The notes under the pieces: generated by a model
What the model was told of the DNA's origin: nothing
The model's input: only the letters and a program-made list of their open reading frames with translations
Database searches by the model: none
Translations under genes and position numbers: made by a program
Assembly (NCBI GenBank): GCA_000314955.1
Contig: BAEM01000042.1
Coordinates: 62,001-126,000, forward strand
DNA from: Paraglaciecola chathamensis S18K6
Lineage (GTDB): Bacteria; Pseudomonadota; Gammaproteobacteria; Enterobacterales; Alteromonadaceae
DNA length: 64,000 nucleotides
Direction: 5' to 3'
In this document: piece by piece, positions 33,661-44,198 of the stretch
Numbering within the stretch: position 1 is the first letter of the stretch
Layout: the number at the start of each line of letters is the position of its first letter

Positions 33661-34442
33661 ACGATTTACTCTCAGTTGAAAATTTAAGGTTCGATAATTG
33701 TCATGGAAAGCGCTGGCAAAACAAGGGCTCAAAATTTACGCTCGGCCCAATCAATTTCAGTATTCAAGCGGGCGAGACATTAGCCATTGTTGGGGCAAAT
33801 GGCTCAGGTAAATCTCTACTTGCGAAATTATTAGTCGGGCTTGAACAACCAGACAGCGGTTCCATTTATCTGAATGAACGTAAATTGGAACATTACGACA
33901 ATAAGCACCGAGTGCTAAATATTCGCATGGTGTTCCAAAACAGCAATGAATCACTCAACCCAGGGATCACTCTAGGCTCAATTTTAGAAGAACCGCTAAA
34001 GCTTAACACTCGTCTTGACAATCAAGCCCGCATAGCAAAAGTAGAGCAAACCTTAAAATTGGTGGGCTTACTGCCAGAACACCGTTTTTTTTATCGCCAT
34101 ATGCTGTCTGACGGGCAGCGACAGCGGGTCGCGCTTGCCCGTGCCATAATACTTAATCCGCAAGTGATTGTAGCCGACGAGCCTTTTGCTGCGCTCGACC
34201 CATCAGTGCGCTCCCAAACGGTTAATCTACTGATGGAATTGCAGCGTGAGCTAGGACTGGGCTTTATTTTCATTTCACATAACTTGGGCATAGTACGCCA
34301 TATCAGCGATAAAATTTTAGTCATGAAGCAAGGAAAGGTAGTGGAATCTGGCAAAACAGATGTGATTTTCCACTGGCCAAAAGACGAGTACACCAAAAAG
34401 TTGGTGCACGCTCATCAAGCGCTTATAAACGGCCAGAGTTAA
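33657..34442 (+). CDS. sapF: SapF, ABC transporter ATPase
   Basis: A 261-residue ATPase, last gene of the sap operon. Walker A is GANGSGKS, Q-loop MVFQNSNESLNPGI, signature LSDGQRQRVALARA and Walker B VIVADEPFAALD, all intact in contrast to SapD. The H-loop is FIFISHNLGIVRH. The start GTG overlaps the sapD stop by four bases. With SapD it powers the SapBC channel. A terminator hairpin shared with the convergent oad operon follows. Confidence 0.92.
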   Translation: MNDLLSVENLRFDNCHGKRWQNKGSKFTLGPINFSIQAGETLAIVGANGSGKSLLAKLLVGLEQPDSGSIYLNERKLEHYDNKHRVLNIRMVFQNSNESLNPGITLGSILEEPLKLNTRLDNQARIAKVEQTLKLVGLLPEHRFFYRHMLSDGQRQRVALARAIILNPQVIVADEPFAALDPSVRSQTVNLLMELQRELGLGFIFISHNLGIVRHISDKILVMKQGKVVESGKTDVIFHWPKDEYTKKLVHAHQALINGQS

Positions 34443-34451
34443 CAAGCTAAT

Positions 34452-34491
34452 GAAAAAAGGCTTAGAATGTATAATCCCAAGCCCTTTTCTT
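34452..34491. terminator. Bidirectional terminator between sapF and oadB
   Basis: Stem AAAAAGGCTT / AAGCCCTTTT with one mismatch and a 15-base loop; A/T runs on both sides let it work in both directions. It lies between the convergent stops at 34442 and 34515. Confidence 0.7.
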
Positions 34492-34514
34492 ATGATTTCG
34501 GTTTATAGCTGCGT

Positions 34515-35645
34515 TTAACCGACCAACGCTAACAATATACCTGCGGCAACCGCCGAGCCAAGTACCCCAGCAACATTCGGCCCCATGGCATGCATAAGCA
34601 AGAAGTTGTGTGGATTGGTTTCTAAACCAACCTTATTCACAACCCGCGCTGCCATCGGTACAGCCGACACACCTGCTGCGCCAATCAATGGGTTAATTTT
34701 CTCTTTAGAAAATTTACCCAAAACTTTAGCCATCAAAATACCTGCGGCCGTACCCATTGAAAACGCTATTGCGCCCAACCCCAAAATACCTAAGGTCTCT
34801 ATGGTGAGAAACTTATCCGCGGATAATTTCGAGCCAACGGCTAAGCCTAGGAATATGGTCACTATGTTGATCAATTCGTTCTGAGCAGTATTGCTTAAAC
34901 GGTCAACCACCCCAGACTCCTTCATCAAGTTGCCTAAACAAAACATACCCACCAGTGGTGTAGCAGAAGGCAAAAACAAAATCGTCATTAACAGTACAGC
35001 TAACGGGAAGATGATTTTTTCACGTTTTGAAACCACCCTAAGTTGAGCCATTTTGATGTTACGTTCTTCTTCATTGGTCAACAAACGCATGATTGGCGGC
35101 TGAATGATCGGCACCAATGCCATATAGGAATAGGCAGCAACTGCGATTGCACCAAGCAATTCTGGGGCAAGTTTAGAGGCCAGAAATATTGCTGTCGGCC
35201 CGTCAGCGCCTCCAATAATGGCGATAGCTGACGCATCTTTTAAGGTAAATTCAAAGCCAGGCACCAAATTTAAGGCGATAGCGCCGAATAGGGTCCCGAA
35301 TATACCAAACTGAGCAGCAGCTCCTAGAAATAACATCCTAGGGTTGGCGATCAACGCACTAAAATCGGTCATCGCACCGACACCCATAAAGATGAGTAGC
35401 GGAAAAACGCCCGTTTCAATACCGACATAGTATATGTAGTAAAGCAGACCACCTGGTTCACTAAACCCAGCTAAAGGAATGTTGGTTAGAATGGCACCAA
35501 AGCCAATAGGCACTAGCAGTAAGGGTTCAAACTTCTTTACGATTGCTAAAAATAATAACAAACACCCCACTGCCATCATAATAATTTGGCCCATCTCAAA
35601 ATGGGCTAGCGAGGTACTTTGCCAAAGTAAGGCGAGTTTATCCAT
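34515..35645 (-). CDS. oadB: Oxaloacetate decarboxylase beta subunit (Na+ pump)
   Basis: A 376-residue polytopic inner-membrane protein, the Na+-translocating subunit. It decarboxylates carboxybiotin and expels 1-2 Na+ per turnover. Conserved functional segments are visible: [15 protein letters not shown], holding the key aspartate of region IIIa, and [20 protein letters not shown] toward the C-terminus. Length is normal for the shorter bacterial forms. It is last in the oadGAB operon, ten bases after oadA. Confidence 0.95.
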   Translation of the reverse strand: MDKLALLWQSTSLAHFEMGQIIMMAVGCLLLFLAIVKKFEPLLLVPIGFGAILTNIPLAGFSEPGGLLYYIYYVGIETGVFPLLIFMGVGAMTDFSALIANPRMLFLGAAAQFGIFGTLFGAIALNLVPGFEFTLKDASAIAIIGGADGPTAIFLASKLAPELLGAIAVAAYSYMALVPIIQPPIMRLLTNEEERNIKMAQLRVVSKREKIIFPLAVLLMTILFLPSATPLVGMFCLGNLMKESGVVDRLSNTAQNELINIVTIFLGLAVGSKLSADKFLTIETLGILGLGAIAFSMGTAAGILMAKVLGKFSKEKINPLIGAAGVSAVPMAARVVNKVGLETNPHNFLLMHAMGPNVAGVLGSAVAAGILLALVG

Positions 35646-35655
35646 AAATGTTCCC

Positions 35656-37446
35656 TTACCCCAACGTCAACATCGTTTGCCCAGACTGCACCGCATCGCC
35701 TTCCTTGACCAAGATATCAAGGATAGTACCGCTGGCCGTTGAGCGTATCTCTGTCTCCATTTTCATGGCTTCCATAATGACAATGACGTCACCTTCACTG
35801 ATCGTATCACCTGGGCGAACAAGTAATTTAAACACATTCCCAGCAAGCGGGGCTGCTACCTCTTCACTGCCAGCAGATGAAACAGGAGCAGGAGCTGCAG
35901 TTTGTGCACTTGTGCCATTATCTGCAACTTGTATGTCAGTTAACGCGCCACCTGGTGCAACCTCTACTGCGTATACTTTGCCATCAACACGCACAGAATA
36001 AGATTCTGTTGCTTTAGCAGCACCTGAGTTTTGTGCAGGCAAGCTAGTTGCTTCTTCACCTGTAGGTACAGGTTCAAATGCATCTGGATTGTTGCGATTT
36101 TTAAGAAACTTTAAACCGATTTGCGGGAACAGTGCGTAGGTCAACACATCATCAATTGCGTTGTCTGCCAATGTAATACCTTGCTCTTTAGCCTGAGTTA
36201 ACAAATCGTTTTCTAAGGTGGCTAATTCATCGTCTATCAAATCGGCGGGGCGACACGTAATGGCTTCTTTTCCATCCAGTACCCGCGCTTGTAACTCACT
36301 GTTAACGGGTGCTGCGGTCGCCCCGTATTCACCTTTTAACACCCCTGCGGTTTCTTTAGTGATACTCTTGTAACGCTCGCCAGTTAAAACGTTAAGTACT
36401 GACTGAGTTCCAACAATTTGTGATGTGGGGGTCACAAGAGGAATAAAACCAAGATCTTCTCGTACTCTAGGGATTTCTTTCAGTACTTCGTCTAGTTTAT
36501 CTTGAGCTCCTTGCTCGACAAGCTGAGATTCCATGTTGGTCAACATGCCCCCTGGTACTTGCGCCAGTAAAATACGCGCATCAACTCCTTTTAAGCTGCC
36601 TTCAAACTTCGCATATTTTTTACGTACGTCTCTAAAGTAAGCGGCAATTTCAGCCAACAAAGGTAAATCGAGTCCAGTGTCTCTGGGTGTATCTTCAACA
36701 ATTGCCACCATGGTTTCTGTAGCACTATGACCGTAGGTCATACTCATGGACGAAATAGACGTATCAAGAATATCGATTCCTGCGTCAATCGCTTTCTGAT
36801 AGGTTGCAGTGCTTAGACCGGTAGTAGCATGACACTGCATAGCGATTGGCACGCTCACGGTCTCTTTAAGACGCGTTATCAGCTCTTCACATACATAAGG
36901 TTTAAGCAAACCCGCCATGTCCTTAATGCAAATTGAATGTACGCCTAAATCTTCTAACTGCTTTGCCATATCTAGCCACAAAGACAAAGAGTGAACTGGG
37001 CTAACTGTGTATGAAATAGTGCCTTGGGCATGTGCGCCTACTTTAATCGCGGCCCCAACAGCTGTTTTTAAGTTACGGATGTCATTCATCGCATCAAAGA
37101 TGCGAAATACATCAACTCCGCTTGTGTGCGCGCGCTCTACAAACTTTTCAACGACGTCGTCAGCATAGTGGCGGTAACCTAACAAGTTTTGTCCGCGCAA
37201 GAGCATTTGCTGCTTAGTATTAGGCATCGCTTGCTTTAGTCGACGAATACGCTCCCAAGGATCTTCACCTAAATAACGTATACAGGAGTCAAACGTCGCA
37301 CCACCCCAAGTTTCTAGTGACCAGTATCCAACTTGATCGAGCTTGGCTGCAATAGGCAGCATATCTTCAATGCGCATACGTGTCGCAAGTAATGATTGGT
37401 GTGCGTCACGCAGCACTACGTCCGTGATGGCTAATGGTTTTGACAT
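35656..37446 (-). CDS. oadA: Oxaloacetate decarboxylase alpha subunit, biotin-containing
   Basis: A 596-residue cytosolic subunit. The N-terminal carboxyltransferase domain starts [19 protein letters not shown] and contains [20 protein letters not shown], where a histidine pair helps bind zinc. A PYC_OADA domain (about 300-470) and a Pro/Ala-rich linker lead to the biotinyl domain with [14 protein letters not shown], where the second lysine of MKM is biotinylated (about residue 562). It transfers CO2 from oxaloacetate to biotin. Confidence 0.96.
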   Translation of the reverse strand: MSKPLAITDVVLRDAHQSLLATRMRIEDMLPIAAKLDQVGYWSLETWGGATFDSCIRYLGEDPWERIRRLKQAMPNTKQQMLLRGQNLLGYRHYADDVVEKFVERAHTSGVDVFRIFDAMNDIRNLKTAVGAAIKVGAHAQGTISYTVSPVHSLSLWLDMAKQLEDLGVHSICIKDMAGLLKPYVCEELITRLKETVSVPIAMQCHATTGLSTATYQKAIDAGIDILDTSISSMSMTYGHSATETMVAIVEDTPRDTGLDLPLLAEIAAYFRDVRKKYAKFEGSLKGVDARILLAQVPGGMLTNMESQLVEQGAQDKLDEVLKEIPRVREDLGFIPLVTPTSQIVGTQSVLNVLTGERYKSITKETAGVLKGEYGATAAPVNSELQARVLDGKEAITCRPADLIDDELATLENDLLTQAKEQGITLADNAIDDVLTYALFPQIGLKFLKNRNNPDAFEPVPTGEEATSLPAQNSGAAKATESYSVRVDGKVYAVEVAPGGALTDIQVADNGTSAQTAAPAPVSSAGSEEVAAPLAGNVFKLLVRPGDTISEGDVIVIMEAMKMETEIRSTASGTILDILVKEGDAVQSGQTMLTLG

Positions 37447-37477
37447 CTTGGCTTCCTATTTATCAAAAAGTAAAAAA

Positions 37478-37741
37478 TTAATGTTGGCGGCGATATTGGT
37501 CGACAGCCGCTGTAATGGCTGCAACTACTGGCGCTGATATACCTGACTGATTAGCGGCAGGTGGGGCTCGGCGACTAGGTTGTACTGCAGAAGTCAATTC
37601 CTCTTCAGGGAATTTAGCGCAAACCCAGGCAATAAAATTGACAGCACCAATTAACAACGTCAGAAACAGAAAAACCACCGACATACCCACTAAAAGGAGC
37701 ATGCCAGCTTCAAGTAATAACGACATCACATCAGGTTGCAT
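37478..37741 (-). CDS. oadG: Oxaloacetate decarboxylase gamma subunit
   Basis: An 87-residue protein with one membrane helix (AGMLLLVGMSVVFLFLTLLI) and a Pro/Ala-rich cytoplasmic tail, ending in AAVDQYRRQH. It joins the alpha and beta subunits. I start it at the ATG at 37741, where QPDVMSLLLEAG matches the common start; an earlier in-frame ATG at 37807 would add 22 atypical residues. It opens the operon, 31 bases before oadA. Confidence 0.88.
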   Translation of the reverse strand: MQPDVMSLLLEAGMLLLVGMSVVFLFLTLLIGAVNFIAWVCAKFPEEELTSAVQPSRRAPPAANQSGISAPVVAAITAAVDQYRRQH

Positions 37742-37971
37742 AGTTAGTATTTCTCCGATAGCTGACAAAACGACCCGATAAGTACCATGCGCACTGAAAT
37801 AACACAACTTTTACACGCTTTTTAAAAAGAATAAAAAATAAGAATTAATTCACTTTTATTGCATTATTACCCAAAAAACAGCAATTAATGCTAAGCAACG
37901 AAGGAGTTATAGGTATATATCAACATAAAAACCTTTCGTCGTGGAAGATTTATATGCAGTAATTTAGGCAA

Positions 37972-38002
37972 AAAAAAACCCACTATCAATAGTGGGTTTT
38001 TG
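37972..38002 (-). terminator. Terminator of the tRNA operon
   Basis: Perfect stem AAAAACCCACTAT / ATAGTGGGTTTTT around a two-base centre, with a long T run on the minus strand. It lies immediately past the second tRNA-Arg gene. Confidence 0.85.
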
Positions 38003-38005
38003 TAT

Positions 38006-38082
38006 TGGTGCGCATGGAAGGATTCGAACCTCCGACCGCCTGGTTCGTAGCCAGGTACTCTATCCAGCTGAGCTACATGCGC
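38006..38082 (-). tRNA. tRNA-Arg (anticodon ACG)
   Basis: On the minus strand a full cloverleaf begins GCGCATGTAGCTCAGCTGGA and ends ATGCGCACCA with an encoded CCA. The anticodon stem CCTGG/CCAGG holds loop CTACGAA, anticodon ACG (read as ICG after editing). The T arm is GGAGGTTCGAATCC. It is identical to the copy at 38129-38205 and is last in the operon. Confidence 0.97.
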
Positions 38083-38128
38083 AAAAACGGGACAATTCAA
38101 TATTAGACTAATATATTAAACTTAATAA

Positions 38129-38205
38129 TGGTGCGCATGGAAGGATTCGAACCTCCGACCGCCTGGTTCGTAGCCAGGTACTCTATCCAGCTGAGCTACA
38201 TGCGC
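38129..38205 (-). tRNA. tRNA-Arg (anticodon ACG), identical second copy
   Basis: Same 77 bases as the copy at 38006-38082, including the encoded CCA, with acceptor GCGCATG/CATGCGC and anticodon ACG. The two genes are 46 bases apart, and the spacer is AT-rich. Perfect identity points to recent duplication or gene conversion. Confidence 0.97.
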
Positions 38206-38310
38206 AAAATCGTTACGAATAAAACATCTTAGGCACTCTACCCTGTTTTATTCAAGCTTAATTCCTTTAGTCTAAGCTTCTTAATAATCTTATGATTATC
38301 GTTTAAGTTA

Positions 38311-38401
38311 TGGCGGAGAGGGAGGGATTCGAACCCTCGATACGAGTATTACGTATGGTTCCTTAGCAGGGAACTGGTTTCAGCCACTCACCCACCTCTC
38401 C
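38311..38401 (-). tRNA. tRNA-Ser (anticodon GCU)
   Basis: A 91-base class II tRNA. On the minus strand it starts GGAGAGGTGGGTGAGTGGCT and ends CCTCTCCGCCA. The anticodon stem GTTCC/GGAAC holds CTGCTAA, anticodon GCT, reading AGC/AGU. The long variable arm (ATACGTAATACTCGTAT) and T arm GAGGGTTCGAATCCCTC are clear. First gene of a Ser-Arg-Arg tRNA operon. Confidence 0.97.
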
Positions 38402-38703
38402 GGAAAACCGCAAAATTGTTGCTACCGATTTATTCGCTGCCGATATATTATGTCAAAACATAATCCATCTGACAAAGGCCTTATTTACTTAACTTCCTTA
38501 GCGTTGGAAGCGCCTTTCACCGTTTGGTGTGTCTCCTAAATCTGGAGCCGAAGTTTACCGACACGCAGAATTAAGTCAAACATTTTTTATAAAGAATTAT
38601 ACTGCTTGCTGGTATTTTAAGCTGTTCGTACAAAAAGCGTCACAAACGTATAATAATCCAACGCTAAAAAGCGCTTTTTTTAAAATTGCCCGCAAATTTT
38701 TGG
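38402..38703. other. Non-coding gap between csrA and the tRNA operon
   Basis: About 300 bases holding the tRNA promoter near its left end and ending at the csrA terminator. The middle (about 38470-38570) has several short GC-richer hairpin-like words but no RNA family I recognise, and no open frame of note. Confidence 0.5.
38429..38456 (-). promoter_or_regulatory. Promoter of the Ser-Arg-Arg tRNA operon
   Basis: On the minus strand a perfect -35 TTGACA (38451-38456), a 16-base spacer, and -10 AATAAA (38429-38434, 4 of 6). Transcription would start about 20 bases before tRNA-Ser, a normal leader length. Confidence 0.55.
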
Positions 38704-38738
38704 CATAAAAAAAGCTGGGTTAACCAGCTTTTTTTATG
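38704..38738 (-). terminator. Terminator of csrA
   Basis: A 15-bp perfect inverted repeat CATAAAAAAAGCTGG / CCAGCTTTTTTTATG with a five-base loop and T run, starting 13 bases past the csrA stop. Confidence 0.85.
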
Positions 38739-38751
38739 CAGAAAAATAAAT

Positions 38752-38967
38752 TTAGTTATCTTCATCTGACGATGATTGATCATGACCAGTCAGCTGACCG
38801 TTTTTTTCAGCTTGAATTCGCATGTAAATCTCTTCTCTGTGCACAGATACTTCTTTAGGTGCGTTAACACCAATTCTTACCTGATTACCTTTTACCCCTA
38901 ATACCGTTACTGTGACTTCGTCACCGACCATTAGAGTTTCACCAACACGACGGGTCAAAATTAGCAT
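38752..38967 (-). CDS. csrA: Carbon storage regulator CsrA
   Basis: A 71-residue dimeric RNA-binding protein that blocks or stabilises mRNAs by binding GGA motifs. The N-terminal beta strands [20 protein letters not shown] and [20 protein letters not shown], including the arginine R44-region RNA contact, are fully conserved. The acidic tail [10 protein letters not shown] is longer than in E. coli (61 residues). It lies between alaS and tRNA genes on the same strand, the usual gammaproteobacterial location. Confidence 0.97.
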   Translation of the reverse strand: MLILTRRVGETLMVGDEVTVTVLGVKGNQVRIGVNAPKEVSVHREEIYMRIQAEKNGQLTGHDQSSSDEDN

Positions 38968-39102
38968 TCTTTAGCTCCTTATCCGTTTACAAAAAATAAT
39001 CCCTAATATAAAACTAGCGTATCCCTTTGAAATAACCAAAGAATTACACACTCGACGCTTCCCTATTTTTGTTGTCACCGCAAAAATTCGTCGATATAAC
39101 GT

Positions 39103-41700
39103 TTATAACCTTTCTTGCAACCACTCGTTTACTGAGGCAATTGCACTGTCTAAGTTTTCAGGTTGAGAGCCACCGGCTTGGGCCATATCAGGACGTCCGC
39201 CGCCTTTTCCGCCTACTTGCTGAGCAACAAAATTGACTAACTCACCGGCTTTCACCTTTTGGGTTAAATCTTTTGTGACACCTGCAATTAAACTAACCTT
39301 CTCGCCAGTAGCCACACCCAATAGAATGACGCCACTGCCAATTTGATTCTTTAGATCATCTATCATGGTGCGTAATGCCCCACTTTCAATGCCTTGTACA
39401 TGATAAGACAGCACTTTTACCCCATTAATTTCATTTATCTGAGATAAAAGATCACTACCAGCACTATTTGCAATCTCTTGCTTGAGCTTAGTGACTTCTT
39501 TTTCGAGGGTTTTAGTTTGCTCGATAAGTTGAAGTACACGCTCTCCTACCGTGGTCACGTCGGTTTTTAAGACCGCACTGATAGAAGTTAGTTCGAAAGC
39601 TTGTTGTTGTACATATTGTAATGCTGTAATTCCTGTGACGGCTTCTATACGTCTAACACCTGAGGCGATGCCACTTTCAGAGATAATTTTAAATAGACCA
39701 ATATCACCGGTGCGCGCAACGTGCGTACCGCCACAAAGCTCCATTGAGAAGTCACCCATCGAGACAACGCGAACATCATCGTCGTACTTTTCACCAAACA
39801 GCGCCATTGCGCCAGCCTCTTTCGCCTGCTCTAAGCCCATGAGTTTCGTCTGCAAAGCATGGTTAGCGAGAATTTGTTCATTCACCATGGTTTCAACCGC
39901 TAACACTTGTTCTTTCGTCATGGCCTCATAATGAGAGAAATCGAAGCGTAATCGCTCTGGCTGAACCAATGAACCTTTTTGGTTTACATGCTCACCAAGC
40001 ACAGATTTGAGGGCTGCGTGCATTAAATGTGTCGCACTGTGGTTAAGCTTGATGGCGTGGCGCCGTGCACCATTAACATTGGCCTGTACACTGTCACCCA
40101 CCTTCAATTCACTTAACGCAGCGCCCTTGTGCGCAATGGCTTTACCTAACTTCACGGTATCTTGCACCTCGAAACCGCCGCTATCCTTCACTAGGGTGCC
40201 TGTATCACCTGCTTGGCCACCCGCTTCAGCATAAAACGGGCTCTCGTCGAGAATAATCGTTCCTTCCATTCCAGCTGCTATTTCAGCGACCGATTGCCCT
40301 TGAACAAAAATCTCTTTTATTTGTGCCGTGTTTTGTTCGAGTTCATACCCGACAAAAACGGACTCCAAATCACTGCGTAACTGTTCGTTGTAATCTAAGT
40401 CAAAGTTACTGGCTTTCTGAGCACGTTTACGCTGCTCAGCCATGGCTTGCTCGAAGCCTTCTTCATCAATACTCAGTCCTTTTTCTCGGGCTACGTCGTT
40501 AGTTAAGTCCGCTGGAAAGCCATACGTGTCGTATAACTTAAAGACCAGCTCACCTGGAACTACTTTACCCTCAAGCTCGCTTAACGCATCGTTTAAGATC
40601 AGCATTCCTCGCTCTAATGTGCGTGAAAATTGTTCTTCTTCCACCCTTAAAACTTTCTCAATAACCGCACGTTGCTCGTTCAGTTCTGGGTAAGCGTCGC
40701 CCATTTCAGTTGCCAATGCGGCGACTAACTTGTAGAAGAAAACGCCCTTGGCTCCTAACTTATTACCGTGACGCACTGCACGACGAATAATACGACGCAA
40801 TACGTAACCTCTGCCTTCATTCGAGGGCATAACACCGTCTGAAATAAGGAAGCTACAAGAGCGAATATGGTCAGCTACCACGCGTAAAGATTTGTCTTCC
40901 AGGCTAGAGGTACCGACAATTTCTGCGGTGGCTTTTATCAAATTTTGGAAAATATCAATTTCATAGTTGCTATGCACATTCTGCAAGATGGCCGATATGC
41001 GCTCTAATCCCATGCCTGTATCAATAGAAGGCTTAGGCAAAGGCAACATGTCGCCGTTGGCTTGGCGATTAAACTGCATGAATACCAAGTTCCAAATCTC
41101 GATGAAGCGGTCACCATCTTCTTCAGGTGTCCCAGGCGGGCCGCCCCAAATGTGCTCGCCGTGGTCATAAAAAATTTCAGAGCAGGGGCCACAAGGTCCG
41201 GTGTCACCCATTGACCAGAAATTATCTGAGGTTGCAATGCGAATAATTTTTTCTTTTGGCACACCAATCTCGTTATGCCAAATATCAAATGCTTCGTCGT
41301 CTTCTGAATAGATCGTTACCAATAGCTTTTCTTTCGGTAATTTCAATTCTTGGGTTAAGAATGTCCAGGCATAAGCAATCGCTTGCTGCTTAAAATAGTC
41401 ACCAAAACTAAAGTTACCCAACATTTCAAAAAAGGTGTGATGACGCGCTGTGTAGCCCACGTTTTCTAAATCGTTGTGTTTACCGCCCGCCCTAACACAG
41501 CGCTGAGATGAAGTGGCGCGAGTATATTTACGCTGCTCAGTCCCTAGGAATACATCTTTGAATTGGTTCATGCCGGCGTTGGTGAAAAGCAACGTTGGAT
41601 CGTCGCTAGGAACCAGAGACGAACTGGAAACTTTTTGATGCCCTTTATCCGCAAAAAAGTTTAAAAAGGCTTGCCGAATTTGCGCTGTGCTCTTACTCAT
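39103..41700 (-). CDS. alaS: Alanyl-tRNA synthetase
   Basis: An 865-residue class II aminoacyl-tRNA synthetase charging tRNA-Ala. It starts [20 protein letters not shown] with motif 1-2 region [15 protein letters not shown] and [16 protein letters not shown]. The editing domain holds the zinc-binding [11 protein letters not shown] and [11 protein letters not shown]. The C-Ala domain ends [16 protein letters not shown]. Length is normal (876 in E. coli). It is 125 bases downstream of recX. Confidence 0.98.
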   Translation of the reverse strand: MSKSTAQIRQAFLNFFADKGHQKVSSSSLVPSDDPTLLFTNAGMNQFKDVFLGTEQRKYTRATSSQRCVRAGGKHNDLENVGYTARHHTFFEMLGNFSFGDYFKQQAIAYAWTFLTQELKLPKEKLLVTIYSEDDEAFDIWHNEIGVPKEKIIRIATSDNFWSMGDTGPCGPCSEIFYDHGEHIWGGPPGTPEEDGDRFIEIWNLVFMQFNRQANGDMLPLPKPSIDTGMGLERISAILQNVHSNYEIDIFQNLIKATAEIVGTSSLEDKSLRVVADHIRSCSFLISDGVMPSNEGRGYVLRRIIRRAVRHGNKLGAKGVFFYKLVAALATEMGDAYPELNEQRAVIEKVLRVEEEQFSRTLERGMLILNDALSELEGKVVPGELVFKLYDTYGFPADLTNDVAREKGLSIDEEGFEQAMAEQRKRAQKASNFDLDYNEQLRSDLESVFVGYELEQNTAQIKEIFVQGQSVAEIAAGMEGTIILDESPFYAEAGGQAGDTGTLVKDSGGFEVQDTVKLGKAIAHKGAALSELKVGDSVQANVNGARRHAIKLNHSATHLMHAALKSVLGEHVNQKGSLVQPERLRFDFSHYEAMTKEQVLAVETMVNEQILANHALQTKLMGLEQAKEAGAMALFGEKYDDDVRVVSMGDFSMELCGGTHVARTGDIGLFKIISESGIASGVRRIEAVTGITALQYVQQQAFELTSISAVLKTDVTTVGERVLQLIEQTKTLEKEVTKLKQEIANSAGSDLLSQINEINGVKVLSYHVQGIESGALRTMIDDLKNQIGSGVILLGVATGEKVSLIAGVTKDLTQKVKAGELVNFVAQQVGGKGGGRPDMAQAGGSQPENLDSAIASVNEWLQERL

Positions 41701-41825
41701 TAATGATCCTGAAACAACATTTATAGATTTGAGGGTAAAAACGGCCTCAAACGGCCATTTTTAACTATTTATTAATCGGCAAAGATAGCATGATTCTTGC
41801 CGACTTGTTAAGCACTTCACCGCAC

Positions 41826-42275
41826 TTAGCGCACGCTTTTCAACGCGCGAATTTGCTCATGACTAAAGCCTCTGTATAACAAAAAGCGATTGCGTTTTTG
41901 TTGTTCTTGCCAATCTTTTGCCGGCTTACTGCCAAACTTTTTATGGGCAACATCCGATGCCAGTGCGTCCCAATCGATATCCTGCTCTGTAATAGCTAAC
42001 TCAATCAACTCTGGTGCGATGGCATGTTGGCTTAGCTCATTACGGATCAATTGCTCACCTTTGCCTTTCGCTACCCGACTACGTACGATCATTTCAGCGT
42101 AACGCAAATCACTTTGTATATCGGCCTTGCTGAATTGGGCAATGCGTTGTTCACACAATGATTTCTCATAACCTTTGGCGGTCAACTTTTTCAGTAATTC
42201 ATGACAGCTATGTTCACGCATGGATAAATATTTGGTAATACTATATTTTATGTTCTTACTGTCGTTATCTGTCAT
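41826..42275 (-). CDS. recX: Regulatory protein RecX
   Basis: A 149-residue helical protein that binds RecA filaments and limits their extension. RecX repeats are recognisable: YLSMREHSCHELLKKLTAKG, LRYAEMIVRSRVAKGKGEQL with IRNELSQHAI, and the C-terminal NRFLLYRGFSHEQIRALK. Length is normal. In most relatives recX follows recA directly; here a divergent acyltransferase gene lies upstream instead, so recA must be elsewhere and recX needs its own promoter in the 44-base gap or beyond. Confidence 0.9.
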   Translation of the reverse strand: MTDNDSKNIKYSITKYLSMREHSCHELLKKLTAKGYEKSLCEQRIAQFSKADIQSDLRYAEMIVRSRVAKGKGEQLIRNELSQHAIAPELIELAITEQDIDWDALASDVAHKKFGSKPAKDWQEQQKRNRFLLYRGFSHEQIRALKSVR

Positions 42276-42319
42276 ATCAGGTAATATATTCTCCCATTGA
42301 AGGGTTCCTGTAGAGTGTT

Positions 42320-43483
42320 ATGCGCCAAATATTTAATTTTAAATTTCTAAGCGGCATAGAGCAAATAGACAGTAAATGTTGGAATGACATCGCCACTAAT
42401 AGCGATCCTTTTCATCAATATGCCTTCATCGAGGCACTTGAACGCTCAAAATCAGTAGAGTCTAAAACCGGCTGGCATCCGCAACATCTTACAATCTATC
42501 AAAATGAAGACTTGATAGGCATTCTACCTTTGTACACAAAGAACCACAGTTATGGAGAATACGTATTCGATTTCGCTTGGGCCAATACCTACAGAGAATA
42601 CGGCTTAAACTATTACCCCAAACTCATTTCAGCTATCCCTTTTACCCCAGTAACTGGCTCGCGATTAATGCTCAAGGCAGGGATTAACGAAAGCGAATTA
42701 ATGCCTCAGCTATGTAAAGCAATTCAAAAATATGTGCTACAAAATAGGCTTTCTTCTATCCATTGGCTGTTTGTTCCAGAATCTATAAGTTATTCACTCA
42801 ATGAACAACAACATATGACCCGTCGCGCTGTTCAGTTTCAATGGTTTAACCGCAACTACCAAAGCTACGACGATTTTTGTGCTGTGCTTACCTCAAGACG
42901 AAGAAAGTCTATCCGTAACGAAAGGCGCAAAGTAAAAGAGCAGAATGTTGAACTTGAGCGCGTATACAGCGGGAGCATCACGTTGGAGCACATCGACTTT
43001 TTCTATCAATGCTATCAACAGACATATTTAAAACGCAGTGGACATCAAGGCTATCTTAATCGAGAGTTTTTTACTCGGCTATATCACTCAATGCCTGACA
43101 ATATCATGTTAGTGATGGCATCGCGCAACGATGAGTTTATCGCCAGTGCCCTGTATTTATACGATGATAAACAGCTCTATGGACGTTATTGGGGAGCAAT
43201 GGAAGACGTAAATAATCTGCATTATGAGTGTTGCTACTATCAAGGGATAGAGTTTTGTATTGAACAAAATATCAGTACTTTTAACCCAGGAACGCAGGGA
43301 GAGCATAAAATATTACGAGGCTTCGAGCCGATATTTTGCTATTCGAACCATTGGTTAGCTGAACCTGCATTTCACGATGGTGTAAAACGCTTTCTTAAGC
43401 AGGAAGACGCCGGAATAGTATCCTACAAAAAAAATGCCGGCGAACTGTTGCCCTTTAAATCAATCGAAGAGCATGATAGTTAG
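42320..43483 (+). CDS. FemAB-like GNAT acyltransferase (PF04339/DUF482 type)
   Basis: A 387-residue cytosolic protein of the FemAB-like branch of GNAT acyltransferases, often labelled peptidoglycan biosynthesis/recognition protein. Typical segments are SDPFHQYAFIEALERSKSVE, DFAWANTYREYGLNYYPKLI, SRRRKSIRNERRKV and FNPGTQGEHKILRGFEPIFC. The substrate is unknown; members are mostly uncharacterised and the link to peptidoglycan is by fold only. It stands alone, divergent from recX and convergent with the DUF938 gene. Confidence 0.85.
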   Translation: MRQIFNFKFLSGIEQIDSKCWNDIATNSDPFHQYAFIEALERSKSVESKTGWHPQHLTIYQNEDLIGILPLYTKNHSYGEYVFDFAWANTYREYGLNYYPKLISAIPFTPVTGSRLMLKAGINESELMPQLCKAIQKYVLQNRLSSIHWLFVPESISYSLNEQQHMTRRAVQFQWFNRNYQSYDDFCAVLTSRRRKSIRNERRKVKEQNVELERVYSGSITLEHIDFFYQCYQQTYLKRSGHQGYLNREFFTRLYHSMPDNIMLVMASRNDEFIASALYLYDDKQLYGRYWGAMEDVNNLHYECCYYQGIEFCIEQNISTFNPGTQGEHKILRGFEPIFCYSNHWLAEPAFHDGVKRFLKQEDAGIVSYKKNAGELLPFKSIEEHDS

Positions 43484-43531
43484 TCCAACACACCCAAAGA
43501 TTGGAGGGGCGTGATTGTTCTCATTCCTAGT

Positions 43532-44128
43532 CTAGGGTTTATGCCAAACCAACATGAAATTATTGGCAGGCATAGCGTGTTGCTCCACAAGCTGGAGCTC
43601 ACCAGCCCAAAGCGTTAGCTCTGCAATATCTCTTATGCCGCCGCAGCCTTCATTCAACAAATGTTGATTAAAATCATGATTACTTTGACTGGTAAACTCC
43701 CCGTCGATAGTAAAAGGCCCGTACTGACAAAACACACCGCCAGAAGGTAGCCCTTGCGCCACCACTTGCATCATTTCTCGCGCTTCGCTCGGTTGCATGA
43801 TATGCGTCGTGTTTGCTGTATAAACACAATCTACCCCTGTTACAAGCCAATTATCAGAACCAATTTTGAATGCCAAGGGCTGACGTAAATTTGCTGCGGG
43901 TGAGTCAGCCAGCCACGCATTAATACTTGGATGATTCACTGTTAAATCGCTGGTTTGCCAAGTTAAATGCGTTAACTCTGGGGCGAAATACACCGCATGC
44001 TGCCCTGTACCAGAACCAATTTCGAGTAAATGTTTTCGACCGACTAACGCTTCTTTAAGCACGGTTAAAATCGGTATACGGTTGTTTTCGCACGATGGGC
44101 TAAAACGCTTTTCACTCATGACTGACAC
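43532..44128 (-). CDS. DUF938 class I SAM-dependent methyltransferase
   Basis: A 198-residue protein of the DUF938 family, a compact Rossmann methyltransferase. The start KRFSPSCENNRIPILTVL is the family signature, followed by motif I LLEIGSGTGQHAVYFA and an adenine-region segment DCVYTANTTHIM. No substrate is known. It lies 70 bases downstream of the cobalamin-binding half of methionine synthase on the same strand, so it may be in its transcript, but a functional link is not shown. Confidence 0.85.
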   Translation of the reverse strand: MSVMSEKRFSPSCENNRIPILTVLKEALVGRKHLLEIGSGTGQHAVYFAPELTHLTWQTSDLTVNHPSINAWLADSPAANLRQPLAFKIGSDNWLVTGVDCVYTANTTHIMQPSEAREMMQVVAQGLPSGGVFCQYGPFTIDGEFTSQSNHDFNQHLLNEGCGGIRDIAELTLWAGELQLVEQHAMPANNFMLVWHKP

Positions 44129-44198
44129 TCAACTTTTACTCGTTTGGTTAAACTGGAATGTGATGTTTATAGGCTAAGGCACACCTAGAACATTTGCT

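Noticed and set aside
37891-38100. A leftward frame of 69 codons
   Set aside because: It overlaps the terminator and the tRNA-Arg gene and is an artefact of that sequence.
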